18,787 bases of DNA from NCBI GenBank assembly GCA_900769845.1, contig CAAGIF010000122.1, positions 1 through 18,787 of the forward strand, written 5' to 3'. The position numbers and the translations under genes are program-made. The number at the start of each line of letters is the position of its first letter. Within the stretch, counting starts at the first letter, position 1. Below the pieces are notes generated by a model. The model did not search any database, had not been told where the DNA came from, and worked only from the letters and a program-made list of their open reading frames with translations. Below are positions 6,798 to 13,644 of this stretch, piece after piece. The DNA is from an uncultured Oscillospiraceae bacterium (lineage in GTDB: Bacteria; Bacillota_A; Clostridia; Oscillospirales; Oscillospiraceae).

Positions 6798-7790
6798 ATG
6801 GAAGACACCCTTCGTATCAACAACGCCAAAAAAGCCATTTCCCGGTTTGGTTTCTCTCTGTGCGGGATCATTCTCATCTCCAACATTTTGAACTTTCTCT
6901 GGTTTTGGGGGCTGCCCCTGATTTTTGGAGCGGACAGCTGGATCTGTTCTTCTTCCTGGGGTATGTGGATCGGAAATTTCCTGCCCATGTACGGCGTCGC
7001 TATGCCCCTGAGCCTGCAGCTTCTGCGGAATGTGGAAGCCTGTCCTCCGGAAAAATCCAACCTTCGGGGCAAGGATTTTCTGTTTCTGATCCCCATCTGC
7101 GCCTTTATGATGTACGGCGGCAATCTGGTGGGCACACTTCTTTCCATGGTGCTCTCCGGCGGCATGGCACAAAACGCCATTATGGAGCTGGCCCTGGATA
7201 ACAACCCCCTGAAGGTTCTGGTCATGGTCATTCTCGCCCCCATCCTGGAGGAGCTCATTTTCCGGAAAATGCTCATCGACCGCACCCGTCGCTATGGCGA
7301 AAAGCTGGCAGTGGTTCTCTCCGCCGTTACCTTCGGTCTGATGCATCAGAATCTGTTCCAGTTCTTCTACGCCTTCGGCCTGGGCCTGGTTTTTGCCTAT
7401 GTGTATGTCCGCACCGGCAAGCTGCGCTACAGCATCATTTTCCACGCCTGCATCAATTTCCTGGGCAGCGTATTTGCTCCCTGGCTGCTTTCTCAGTTGG
7501 ATATGGAATTGCTGGCAAATCTGGATCCCTCCGCTATCACGGAGGAGGTTCTCTCCCAGCTTTCTTCCATGCTGCTGGGTCTGCTGGCATTTGGTGCCTA
7601 TGCTTTGCTTTTGGTTACCGCCTCTCTGGCAGGTCTGATTCTGTTTGTCATCAAGGTTCGGGATCTGACCTGGAAGGAAGCCGAAGAACCCCTGCCTAAG
7701 GGAAGTGTATTCCGCGCCGTGTATCTCAACCCCGGTATGCTGATATTTATTGCAGCATGTCTGGTATTTATCGTGCTGGCGCTCACCTAA
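6798..7790 (+). CDS. CPBP-family intramembrane glutamic protease
   Basis: This is a 330-residue membrane protein with about eight hydrophobic helices and the CPBP (Abi/CAAX protease, Rce1-like) core. The motifs are EELIFR (151-156, catalytic Glu pair and Arg), FGLMHQ with His183, and HACIN with His216 and Asn220. All active-site residues are present, so protease activity inside the membrane is expected. Family members mature peptides, process prenylated or regulatory membrane proteins, or give bacteriocin self-immunity. No bacteriocin-like small gene is visible nearby, so the substrate is unknown. AGGAGG precedes the ATG by 7-8 bases. It is a single-gene unit with a strong terminator after it. 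Confidence 0.9.
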   Translation: MEDTLRINNAKKAISRFGFSLCGIILISNILNFLWFWGLPLIFGADSWICSSSWGMWIGNFLPMYGVAMPLSLQLLRNVEACPPEKSNLRGKDFLFLIPICAFMMYGGNLVGTLLSMVLSGGMAQNAIMELALDNNPLKVLVMVILAPILEELIFRKMLIDRTRRYGEKLAVVLSAVTFGLMHQNLFQFFYAFGLGLVFAYVYVRTGKLRYSIIFHACINFLGSVFAPWLLSQLDMELLANLDPSAITEEVLSQLSSMLLGLLAFGAYALLLVTASLAGLILFVIKVRDLTWKEAEEPLPKGSVFRAVYLNPGMLIFIAACLVFIVLALT

Positions 7791-7806
7791 AATACATGGC
7801 TATCCT

Positions 7807-7837
7807 GCCGGGGACGGTTGCGTCCCCGGCTTTTTTT
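7807..7837 (+). terminator. Terminator of the CPBP gene
   Basis: Arms GCCGGGGACG (7807-7816) and CGTCCCCGGC (7821-7830) with loop GTTG, followed directly by seven T residues. Confidence 0.95.
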
Positions 7838-7847
7838 GTTCTGCGGC

Positions 7848-7876
7848 TTGCGAACCGGCAAATTGAATGATACAAT
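7848..7876 (+). promoter_or_regulatory. Promoter of the hydrolase-CARF nuclease operon
   Basis: -35 TTGCGA (7848-7853), 17 bases, -10 TACAAT (7871-7876). Transcription would begin near 7883, downstream of the ATG at 7867, which supports the ATG at 7906 as the true start. Confidence 0.65.
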
Positions 7877-7905
7877 ATTTTTACCAATCTGTTGGAGAAT
7901 ACGGT

Positions 7906-8874
7906 ATGAAACTTTTTCTTCTGCTGCTTTTTGCAGCGGCAGCTATCATGCTTGGCGCCGCCTATATCTGCTACCGCATGGCGTTTTACGCCCCGCCCCG
8001 CAAGCCTCTGGGAGATCGGATCGAAACGCCAAAGGGCGCGATCTATGACCCCTACCGGGATGATATGATCCGCTGGACAAAGGAAACCCGGCAAATGAAG
8101 CAGGAGGATTGTTGGATCACCTCCTTTGACGGTCTGAAGCTTCACGGAAAATTCTATGAATACGCCCCCGGCGCTCCCATCGAACTGATGTTCCACGGTT
8201 ACCGGGGCACCGCGGAGCGGGATCTCAGCGGCGGTGTCCAGCGGTGTTTCCAAATGGGACGCAGCGCCCTGCTGGTGGATCAGCGCTGCAGCGGACTGAG
8301 CGAGGGAAACACCATCACCTTCGGCATCCGGGAGCACCGGGACTGCCTTTCCTGGGTAGACTTTATGCTCCGCCGGTTCGGCCCGGATGTGAAGATCATC
8401 CTCACCGGCATTTCCATGGGCGCTTCCACGGTGCTTATGGCCGGCGGCCACGATCTGCCGAAAAATGTGCTGGGCATTCTGGCTGACTGCGGCTTTTCCT
8501 CTGCCCGGGATATTATCCGGGAAGTGATCCGGCAAATGGGCATCCCCGTCTGGCTGGGTTATCCCTTTGTCCGGCTGGGCGCCCGGCTCTACGGCGGTTT
8601 TGATCCCGAGGAAAATTCTCCCGTGAAAATGCTGAAAACCTGCAGAGTTCCGGTGATCTTCTATCATGGAGAGGACGATGCCTTTGTTCCCTGGGATATG
8701 AGCCGGGTTAATTACGAGGCCTGCCCCTCCCGGAAGCAGCTGGTCACCGTTCCCGGCGCAGGCCATGGCTTAAGCTATCCCGCAGATCCCCAGCGGTATT
8801 TGCAGACACTCCGGGACTTCTTCGGACCGGAAGCATCCCTTGAAAAGAACCCCCATGCCCAAGAAGGAGGCTGA
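7906..8874 (+). CDS. Membrane-anchored alpha/beta hydrolase
   Basis: This is a 322-residue serine hydrolase with a single N-terminal transmembrane anchor (about residues 3-24), so the catalytic domain may be membrane-tethered outside the cytoplasm. The fold is marked by the oxyanion segment FHGYRG (96-101), the nucleophile elbow GISMGAS (Ser170), the acid in GEDDAFVP (Asp258) and the base in GAGHG (His287). A complete triad is present. It resembles YqkD/BEM46-like hydrolases, whose substrates are mostly unknown. The ATG at 7906 has GGAG 8 bases upstream. The stop lies 5 bases before the CARF nuclease start, and the ribosome site of that gene lies inside this reading frame, so the two are translationally coupled. 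Confidence 0.88.
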   Translation: MKLFLLLLFAAAAIMLGAAYICYRMAFYAPPRKPLGDRIETPKGAIYDPYRDDMIRWTKETRQMKQEDCWITSFDGLKLHGKFYEYAPGAPIELMFHGYRGTAERDLSGGVQRCFQMGRSALLVDQRCSGLSEGNTITFGIREHRDCLSWVDFMLRRFGPDVKIILTGISMGASTVLMAGGHDLPKNVLGILADCGFSSARDIIREVIRQMGIPVWLGYPFVRLGARLYGGFDPEENSPVKMLKTCRVPVIFYHGEDDAFVPWDMSRVNYEACPSRKQLVTVPGAGHGLSYPADPQRYLQTLRDFFGPEASLEKNPHAQEGG

Positions 8875-8879
8875 ATTAT

Positions 8880-10103
8880 ATGATTCTGATTGCTTGCCAT
8901 ACCCCCACCCTGGTGGAAAATCTGGCGCTGTGTCTGGGACTTGCCCCGGATACCATGTACCTGCTGGGAGAGAGCCGGCAGCTGCACCCCTGCGCCGCCC
9001 GTTACCGGGAGATCCTCCGGAAGCGGCAGCTTTCCACAAAAATCGAAACTCTGGACATCCGGGATAAAGATCTGGAGCAGGTCTGCAATCTCCTGGGTTT
9101 CCTGGTTCCCAATGGGGAAAACTGTGTCATTGATCTGACCGGGGGCGACGATCTTGTCGCCATGGCGGTAGGCGCTATGCTGGCAACGGTGTCCCCGGAG
9201 CGGCGCAGCCATGTTTCCGTACAGAAATTCGACGCCCAGCTGATCCGGGCCACGGACCGGGACGGAGACGGACGGGTAATCACCGGTCCCGCCACGCCCA
9301 TTACCGTGGAGGAGCTCATCGCTCTGTACGGCGGTATTATCCATCCCGGCTCCTACCAGCCGCCCCTCAGCTGCACCCCCCGGGACCTGGATCCCCTGTG
9401 GGAGCTGGTCCGGGAATCCCCCAAGACCTGGAACCGCAGCCTTTCCGTGTTGGGCGAGGTTGAAAGCCGCTCGGATTCCAAAACCCAGGTCTGCATTTCC
9501 CTGTCCCATCTGCAAAACATGGGGAATTTTGAAGAAAAAGAGCAGACCCTCCGCAAGCTGCTGGAGCATTTTGACCGCCGGGGTGTGATCCGGGACGAAA
9601 GCAGCCGGAATTATCTGGAGTACACCTATACCTCCGAGCTTCTGCGCCACTGCACCCAGAAAGCCGGCAATGTGCTGGAGGTCAAGACCCTGCTGGAAGC
9701 CCGGGCGCTGGAAAAGGACGGCAAGCCCTTCTTCCGGGACTGCCGGATGGGTGTCAACATCGACTGGGACGGTATCGTCCACGATCCGGAAGAGCGCCGG
9801 CCCGAGACCCGGAATGAGGTGGATCTGGTACTGACCCGGGGGTATACCCCCCTGTTCGTATCCTGCAAAAACGGCAACATCGGGGACGAAGAACTCTACA
9901 AGCTCCACACGGTGGCGACCCGGTTCGGCGGACCCCACGCCCGGAAAATGCTCATCGCCACGGACCTGGACCGAAAAAGCGAAGCCGCCGATAAGGCCTT
10001 TATCCAGCGGGCAAAGGACATGGGCATTTATCTTGTGACCGATGCCGCCAAGCTGTCCAAAGTAGACTGGCAGGACATTTTCCCCGCCGCCATGGGACTG
10101 TAA
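8880..10103 (+). CDS. CARF-like plus PD-(D/E)XK nuclease, Card1/Can2 (DUF1887) type
   Basis: The 407-residue protein has an N-terminal CARF-like Rossmann domain (about 1-150), a central winged-helix-like linker (about 205-260) and a C-terminal restriction-endonuclease-like domain (about 262-405). Card1/Can2 proteins of this layout bind cyclic tetra-adenylate made by type III CRISPR and then cut nucleic acid. The CARF motif here is DLTGGDDLV (85-93), where relatives usually have TGGTK. Nuclease-core residues are E267 (LEVKTLLEA), D315 (NEVDLVLTR) and K330 (FVSCKNG), with Ser328 where Card1 has the Glu of ExK. No Cas gene or repeat array is in the window, so the activating ligand is unknown. 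AAGGAGG lies 9 bases before the ATG. Architecture is fairly sure; activity and ligand are not. Confidence 0.8.
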   Translation: MILIACHTPTLVENLALCLGLAPDTMYLLGESRQLHPCAARYREILRKRQLSTKIETLDIRDKDLEQVCNLLGFLVPNGENCVIDLTGGDDLVAMAVGAMLATVSPERRSHVSVQKFDAQLIRATDRDGDGRVITGPATPITVEELIALYGGIIHPGSYQPPLSCTPRDLDPLWELVRESPKTWNRSLSVLGEVESRSDSKTQVCISLSHLQNMGNFEEKEQTLRKLLEHFDRRGVIRDESSRNYLEYTYTSELLRHCTQKAGNVLEVKTLLEARALEKDGKPFFRDCRMGVNIDWDGIVHDPEERRPETRNEVDLVLTRGYTPLFVSCKNGNIGDEELYKLHTVATRFGGPHARKMLIATDLDRKSEAADKAFIQRAKDMGIYLVTDAAKLSKVDWQDIFPAAMGL

Positions 10104-10114
10104 GAACAAATAAA

Positions 10115-10152
10115 AAAGGAGCATCCGTATGATCAATGATCATACGGATGCT
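10115..10152 (-). terminator. Long perfect hairpin, terminator of the XRE gene (possibly both ways)
   Basis: AGCATCCGTATGATC (10120-10134) and its exact complement (10138-10152) form a 15-pair stem with a 3-base loop. On the minus strand it is followed by CCTTTTTTATT, a good terminator for the XRE gene. On the plus strand the T tract is poor. The stem is longer and less GC-rich than the other terminators in the window. Confidence 0.78.
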
Positions 10153-10158
10153 TGTGCT

Positions 10159-10800
10159 TTATACTTCTTTTTTTCGGCTTCGCGCCAAGATTCCCAAAAC
10201 AATTCCCGCCACAGATACCACAAAACCCACCGGTAGTTTTGTGAAATCCGGCCACACAACGGTGTTGTAGATGCGTTCCGCCGCCGTCATGGATGCAGTA
10301 TAACCGGTAGCCGCATACATAATTCCAAAAGCCGCGGGAGCGATCCACTTGCATTTTCCGAAGTGATTCCGTACGCCAAGGACAAAGGATACCGCAAAAA
10401 CTGTCACCGCCAGAATCAGCTGCATGGATTGCAGTACATATTTCATGGCCTGCGCATCGTTTCTGGCAAAGGCAAATGTCACAACTGTCAGTGACCAGAC
10501 GCCTAAGGCAGCCAGTACCAGCATCAGTTTTTCCTGTCTTTCTCTGCTTTTCACTATGTTTGTGCTTTCTTCCAGATACTCCCGATATGTTTGTTTCATG
10601 GATGTTTCCTCCTTCAGGAGGCAGTCCAGACTTACGGAATAAAGGTCACTCATCTTAATAACGCTGATGATGTCCGGATAGAACTTTCCCGTTTCCCAAT
10701 TGGAAACCGTTTGTCTGCTGACACCCAAAGCTTCAGCCGCCTCCTCCTGGGTGAGCTTAGCTTCGTTTCTCGCCTTTTTGATAATAGCTCCAATTTCCAT
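10159..10800 (-). CDS. XRE-family regulator with membrane-spanning C-terminus
   Basis: This 213-residue protein starts with an HTH_XRE domain (about 3-60: IKKARNEAKLTQEEAAEALG, then VSRQTVSNWETGK with the recognition helix). A charged linker (65-90) follows, and then about four hydrophobic helices (93-111, 121-143, 152-170, 188-207). Such regulators bind DNA while sitting in the membrane and are thought to sense envelope or membrane signals. The ATG at 10800 starts exactly at the HTH domain and has GAGGTGG about 9 bases upstream; the in-frame extension to 10845 has no ribosome site. It lies downstream of the TIR-like gene on the same strand, separated by 134 bases that contain a possible promoter. 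Its target genes are unknown. Confidence 0.88.
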   Translation of the reverse strand: MEIGAIIKKARNEAKLTQEEAAEALGVSRQTVSNWETGKFYPDIISVIKMSDLYSVSLDCLLKEETSMKQTYREYLEESTNIVKSRERQEKLMLVLAALGVWSLTVVTFAFARNDAQAMKYVLQSMQLILAVTVFAVSFVLGVRNHFGKCKWIAPAAFGIMYAATGYTASMTAAERIYNTVVWPDFTKLPVGFVVSVAGIVLGILARSRKKEV

Positions 10801-10827
10801 ATGTGCTGTCCACCTCATTTGTGTATT

Positions 10828-10844
10828 TGTTCCGCCGGGGAACA
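10828..10844 (-). repeat. Inverted repeat in the XRE gene leader
   Basis: TGTTCC and GGAACA are separated by 5 bases, about 30 bases before the XRE start. It could be an autoregulatory operator; there is no further support. Confidence 0.3.
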
Positions 10845-10886
10845 CCCATAGAATACAGGAACCGTCCCATTGTGTCTATCAAGCCG

Positions 10887-10914
10887 GTTTTACATTTCTC
10901 AAATTGTCTGTCAA
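10887..10914 (-). promoter_or_regulatory. Possible promoter of the XRE gene
   Basis: On the minus strand, a perfect -35 TTGACA (10914-10909), a 16-base spacer and a weak -10 TAAAAC (10892-10887). It lies between the TIR-like gene and the XRE gene. Confidence 0.4.
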
Positions 10915-10934
10915 AATACTTTTACAAATTCATG

Positions 10935-11870
10935 TTATGCCGCTGCTTGCGCGCTATAGACAGCAAAGCCGAACATTACGATGCTTACACAGGCCAGAAT
11001 CCCAAATAAAGCAATGAAGAACATAGGCAGCCGCTTTTCAATGGCGGTGAAGGATACATAGGATTTGCTCCCCAGCCGCTCGCTCATGACCTTCCATTCC
11101 GTATCGTAAATATTGGCAGGAAGATTCTTTTCCATCTCAGAGATCACCCGGATCTTGGCGCTGTTGAGCCGTCCGTAGGATTCCAGCAGGCTGATCCAGT
11201 TGATATTCAGCAAAATTCCCACCACGCTCACCGGGAAGAAGATCAGGGAAACCACAAGCAAACTGTTATTCAGCGCCGGGATGCCCAGCATAATACCGGA
11301 CACGGTGGTTGCCATCGTAAGCATGGAGGCGTTCAGGGTGGTGTAGAAGTTGGAGGTATTCTGCCGCCGGGTCAGCACATCCTCGCTGGTAGCAAGATAG
11401 GCCTTGTACTGTTCGATGAGCTCATTTTCCCGTTTGGGCAGATTGGTATCGTTGAGCTTGTCCTGGACATCGAAGCTATAACCGTACCGGAAGATTTTGA
11501 CCAGGTCATCCAGTTCAATTTCCTTAAAGAGGGGCTTGTCCGTATTGGTGTAATCATCCCGGCGGAACAGCACCCGGTTGATCTTATCGTCGCTTTTAGG
11601 ATTGAGCCGGTAGAGCAGGATCTGCTTTTTCCGCTTCAGAGCGTACAGGATTTCCTTGTCCACATTTTCACTTTCGTGGGTATGCTTACCCAAGGCAAAC
11701 AGGATCAGATCGCTGCGGTCGATCTTGACCTTGGCTTCCTTGAACCACTTTTGATTGTCAGGATCGGATTCCAGCGCCAGCAGGTCCACATCAATGGTTT
11801 GCTGGATCTGCTTCTTGAACCGCTCCACCTTTTTGGAATCCTTACCTCTGTGAATAATAAAAATCTTCAT
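10935..11870 (-). CDS. TIR-like domain fused to SLATT-like membrane module, putative defence effector
   Basis: The 311-residue protein has two parts. Residues 1-130 look like a TIR-like (MTH538/ThsB-type) Rossmann domain: a first strand KIFIIHRGKDSKKVERF, strand LILFAL after IDRSD, and the helix SENVDKEILYALKRKK, in which E73 sits at the usual catalytic Glu position. Residues 150-305 look like a SLATT-type membrane effector. They hold a hydrophobic pair (about 178-199 and 203-224), the segment LESYGRLNSAKIRVISEMEKNLP, then YDTEWK and a third hydrophobic helix (282-305). Known TIR domains cleave NAD or make ADP-ribose signals, and SLATT proteins are predicted pore-forming effectors in nucleotide-signal defence. 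Having both in one chain suggests a self-contained signal-to-membrane killer. The ATG has AAGGA 8 bases upstream. A four-helix protein gene lies 25 bases upstream. Domain assignment is by eye. Confidence 0.7.
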   Translation of the reverse strand: MKIFIIHRGKDSKKVERFKKQIQQTIDVDLLALESDPDNQKWFKEAKVKIDRSDLILFALGKHTHESENVDKEILYALKRKKQILLYRLNPKSDDKINRVLFRRDDYTNTDKPLFKEIELDDLVKIFRYGYSFDVQDKLNDTNLPKRENELIEQYKAYLATSEDVLTRRQNTSNFYTTLNASMLTMATTVSGIMLGIPALNNSLLVVSLIFFPVSVVGILLNINWISLLESYGRLNSAKIRVISEMEKNLPANIYDTEWKVMSERLGSKSYVSFTAIEKRLPMFFIALFGILACVSIVMFGFAVYSAQAAA

Positions 11871-11895
11871 GGCGACATTCCTTTCCGCCGGTATT

Positions 11896-12318
11896 CTATT
11901 TCTTGGTGCCTTTCTTGAGTCGCTTCAGTTCCCGGAGAGATGCAAACAGCAGGCATGCCCACAAAAACAGGCTCATAACCCAATACTGTCCACAGACCAT
12001 GGGGCTGGATACGATCACCAGCAAATAATGGAGCAGATCTCCCACCCACTGGGTCGCTGCCAGGCTGAGGAAATTCCCCACCAGCAGAGCTGTCGTCAGC
12101 GCCAGCCACAGCGCTGCAAAATTCCGGATCAGCTTCAGCGTCCGTTCATCTTTCCTCCGGGATGCCCGGGCGATCAGCGCTGCCGGCGGCAGGAAAAAGA
12201 GAACCGCCAGTATTACCAGCGCCGCTTTTCCTGCCCCGGCAGGCGCGGGAAGCAGTCCCAGGCCCGCGCAAAGGGCGTACATACCGCCCCAGATCCCAAA
12301 AAGTGTGGTGTTTTTCAT
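11896..12318 (-). CDS. Small membrane protein with about four helices, unknown function
   Basis: I do not recognise this 140-residue protein. It has hydrophobic segments at about 7-24, 32-52, 64-88 and 94-127, basic loops (RASRRKDER) and a strongly basic C-terminus (LRELKRLKKGTKK), so the tail is probably cytoplasmic. The ATG at 12318 has AAGGAG 6 bases upstream. The in-frame extension to 12393 would translate the rodA terminator and is rejected. The stop lies 25 bases before the TIR-like gene, so the two are probably one transcript. It may be a partner or immunity-like protein, but nothing in its sequence shows this. No promoter was found in the 78 bases between it and rodA. Confidence 0.72.
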   Translation of the reverse strand: MKNTTLFGIWGGMYALCAGLGLLPAPAGAGKAALVILAVLFFLPPAALIARASRRKDERTLKLIRNFAALWLALTTALLVGNFLSLAATQWVGDLLHYLLVIVSSPMVCGQYWVMSLFLWACLLFASLRELKRLKKGTKK

Positions 12319-12360
12319 AGAAATCTCCTTCACAAGACCCCGGAACCGCCCCCGGGGAAA

Positions 12361-12390
12361 GAAAACCCGGCTATCGGTCAGACAGCCGGG
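12361..12390 (-). terminator. Terminator of the rodA-like gene
   Basis: On the minus strand, CCCGGCTGTC (12390-12381) pairs with GATAGCCGGG (12375-12366), including one G-U, around a 5-base loop and is followed by TTTTCTTTCC. A second GC-rich pairing, CCCCGG with CCGGGG, follows at about 12338-12357. Confidence 0.7.
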
Positions 12391-12396
12391 CAATAT

Positions 12397-13551
12397 TTAT
12401 CGGTAGGGTTGGATATAGCGCTCATGACTCTCGGCCTCCGGCCGGGCATAAGCACCGGACACAAGCCCCAGCATGGCATAAATGGTAACGATGGAAGATC
12501 CGCCGTAGCTGATCAGAGGCAGGGTCAGGCCGATAACGGGCATCACGCCGATGCACATGCCGATGTTGATGGTGACCTGGAAGATCAGCGCGGATGCCGC
12601 GCCGAAGCAGATCAGCCGGCGCATATAGTCCTGGCACCGGACGCCCACAAAGATGCACCGGGCAATGATGGCGAACTGCAGCAGCATGACCACCAAACAG
12701 CCGAGAAAGCCCAGTTCCTCGCCGATGGAGGAGAACACATAGTCCGTATGCTGGGCAAAGAGCGCGCCGCCCTGGGTACGGTTACCTTCAAACAGACCCT
12801 GTCCCGTAAGTCCGCCACCGGTGAGGGAGCGGAGGTTAATGATATAGTGATACCGTTCATTGATGCCCTGGGCATCAATAGTGGGATCGAACAGGATCAA
12901 AATGCGGTTTTTCTGGTGCTGTCCCAGGAACTGCCACAGAATGGGAAACGCCGCGCCAATTCCGCCCAGAGCCAATCCAAACCACAGCAGGCTGACGCCG
13001 CCGGCAAAGGCCATGCCGATGAAGATAAAGACGAAGATCAGGGAAACGCCCATATCCTTGGAAACCACCATATTGATGCCGAAGAGCATCAGCAGATGGA
13101 ACACCATATGCATGACGGAGCCAAAGCCGGATATCCGGTTTTGGTGTGACGCCATCACCGACGCCATGACAACGATATAAGTGAGTTTACAGATCTCCGC
13201 AGGCTGAATGTTAATAATGGAAAAGTCGATCCAGCTTCGGTTGCCGGTATCGTGGTCGGTGCCGAAAGGAACCAGCATCAGCAGCAGAACCGTATTAAAA
13301 ACCACCAGCAGCGTCCGATACTCGGACATCACATCCACATCGATGGAGGAAATAATGGCAAACATCACAACACCCAGCAGGGTTGCCGCGATCTGGACCA
13401 CCATGAAACGAACATTGCTGCCGAATTTATCGGCGTTGGTGGCGCTGGCCAGAATGATGGTACCGAAGCCCGATGTGATCAGACACAGCAGAAGCAGCAC
13501 CCAGTCGCACTTCTTGGGGAAATTTTTCAGTTCGGAAATAAACTTATGCAC
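12397..13551 (-). CDS. rodA: RodA/FtsW-type SEDS peptidoglycan glycosyltransferase
   Basis: SEDS proteins polymerise lipid II into glycan strands together with a class B penicillin-binding protein. This one has 384 residues and about ten transmembrane helices. Visible landmarks are GNRSWI (103-108), QPAEICK (116-122, usually RPSEIxK), SKDMGVSLI (164-172), the long extracellular loop with FAQHTDYVFSSIGEE (catalytic-type Asp270) and the C-terminal LISYGGSS. Length and the HTDYVF form favour RodA (cell elongation) over FtsW. FtsW-like or SpoVE-like roles cannot be excluded, because no mre or mur neighbours are in view. The start is GTG at 13551 with AAAGGAGG 7 bases upstream. It has its own promoter and terminator. 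Confidence 0.9.
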   Translation of the reverse strand: MHKFISELKNFPKKCDWVLLLLCLITSGFGTIILASATNADKFGSNVRFMVVQIAATLLGVVMFAIISSIDVDVMSEYRTLLVVFNTVLLLMLVPFGTDHDTGNRSWIDFSIINIQPAEICKLTYIVVMASVMASHQNRISGFGSVMHMVFHLLMLFGINMVVSKDMGVSLIFVFIFIGMAFAGGVSLLWFGLALGGIGAAFPILWQFLGQHQKNRILILFDPTIDAQGINERYHYIINLRSLTGGGLTGQGLFEGNRTQGGALFAQHTDYVFSSIGEELGFLGCLVVMLLQFAIIARCIFVGVRCQDYMRRLICFGAASALIFQVTINIGMCIGVMPVIGLTLPLISYGGSSIVTIYAMLGLVSGAYARPEAESHERYIQPYR

Positions 13552-13576
13552 AGTACTGCCTCCTTTCTACCGGCTC

Positions 13577-13605
13577 ATTTTATCATTTAATAGGGAAAAA
13601 GTAAA
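13577..13605 (-). promoter_or_regulatory. Promoter of the rodA-like gene
   Basis: On the minus strand, -35 TTTACT (13605-13600), 17 bases, -10 TAAAAT (13582-13577), about 25 bases before the GTG start. Confidence 0.6.
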
Positions 13606-13644
13606 TAGAAGAATTCCTTAAGATAGGAAACCCGGTGAACAGGG

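Noticed and set aside
7867..7905. Upstream ATG giving a hydrolase 13 residues longer
   Set aside because: No ribosome site, and the predicted transcription start (about 7883) lies downstream of it.
8775..10136. 453-codon minus-strand open frame opposite the CARF nuclease
   Set aside because: Shadow of a gene with clear CARF and nuclease domains; no ribosome site or family signal.
12319..12393. N-terminal extension of the small four-helix protein
   Set aside because: It would translate the rodA terminator hairpin; the ATG at 12318 has a proper ribosome site.
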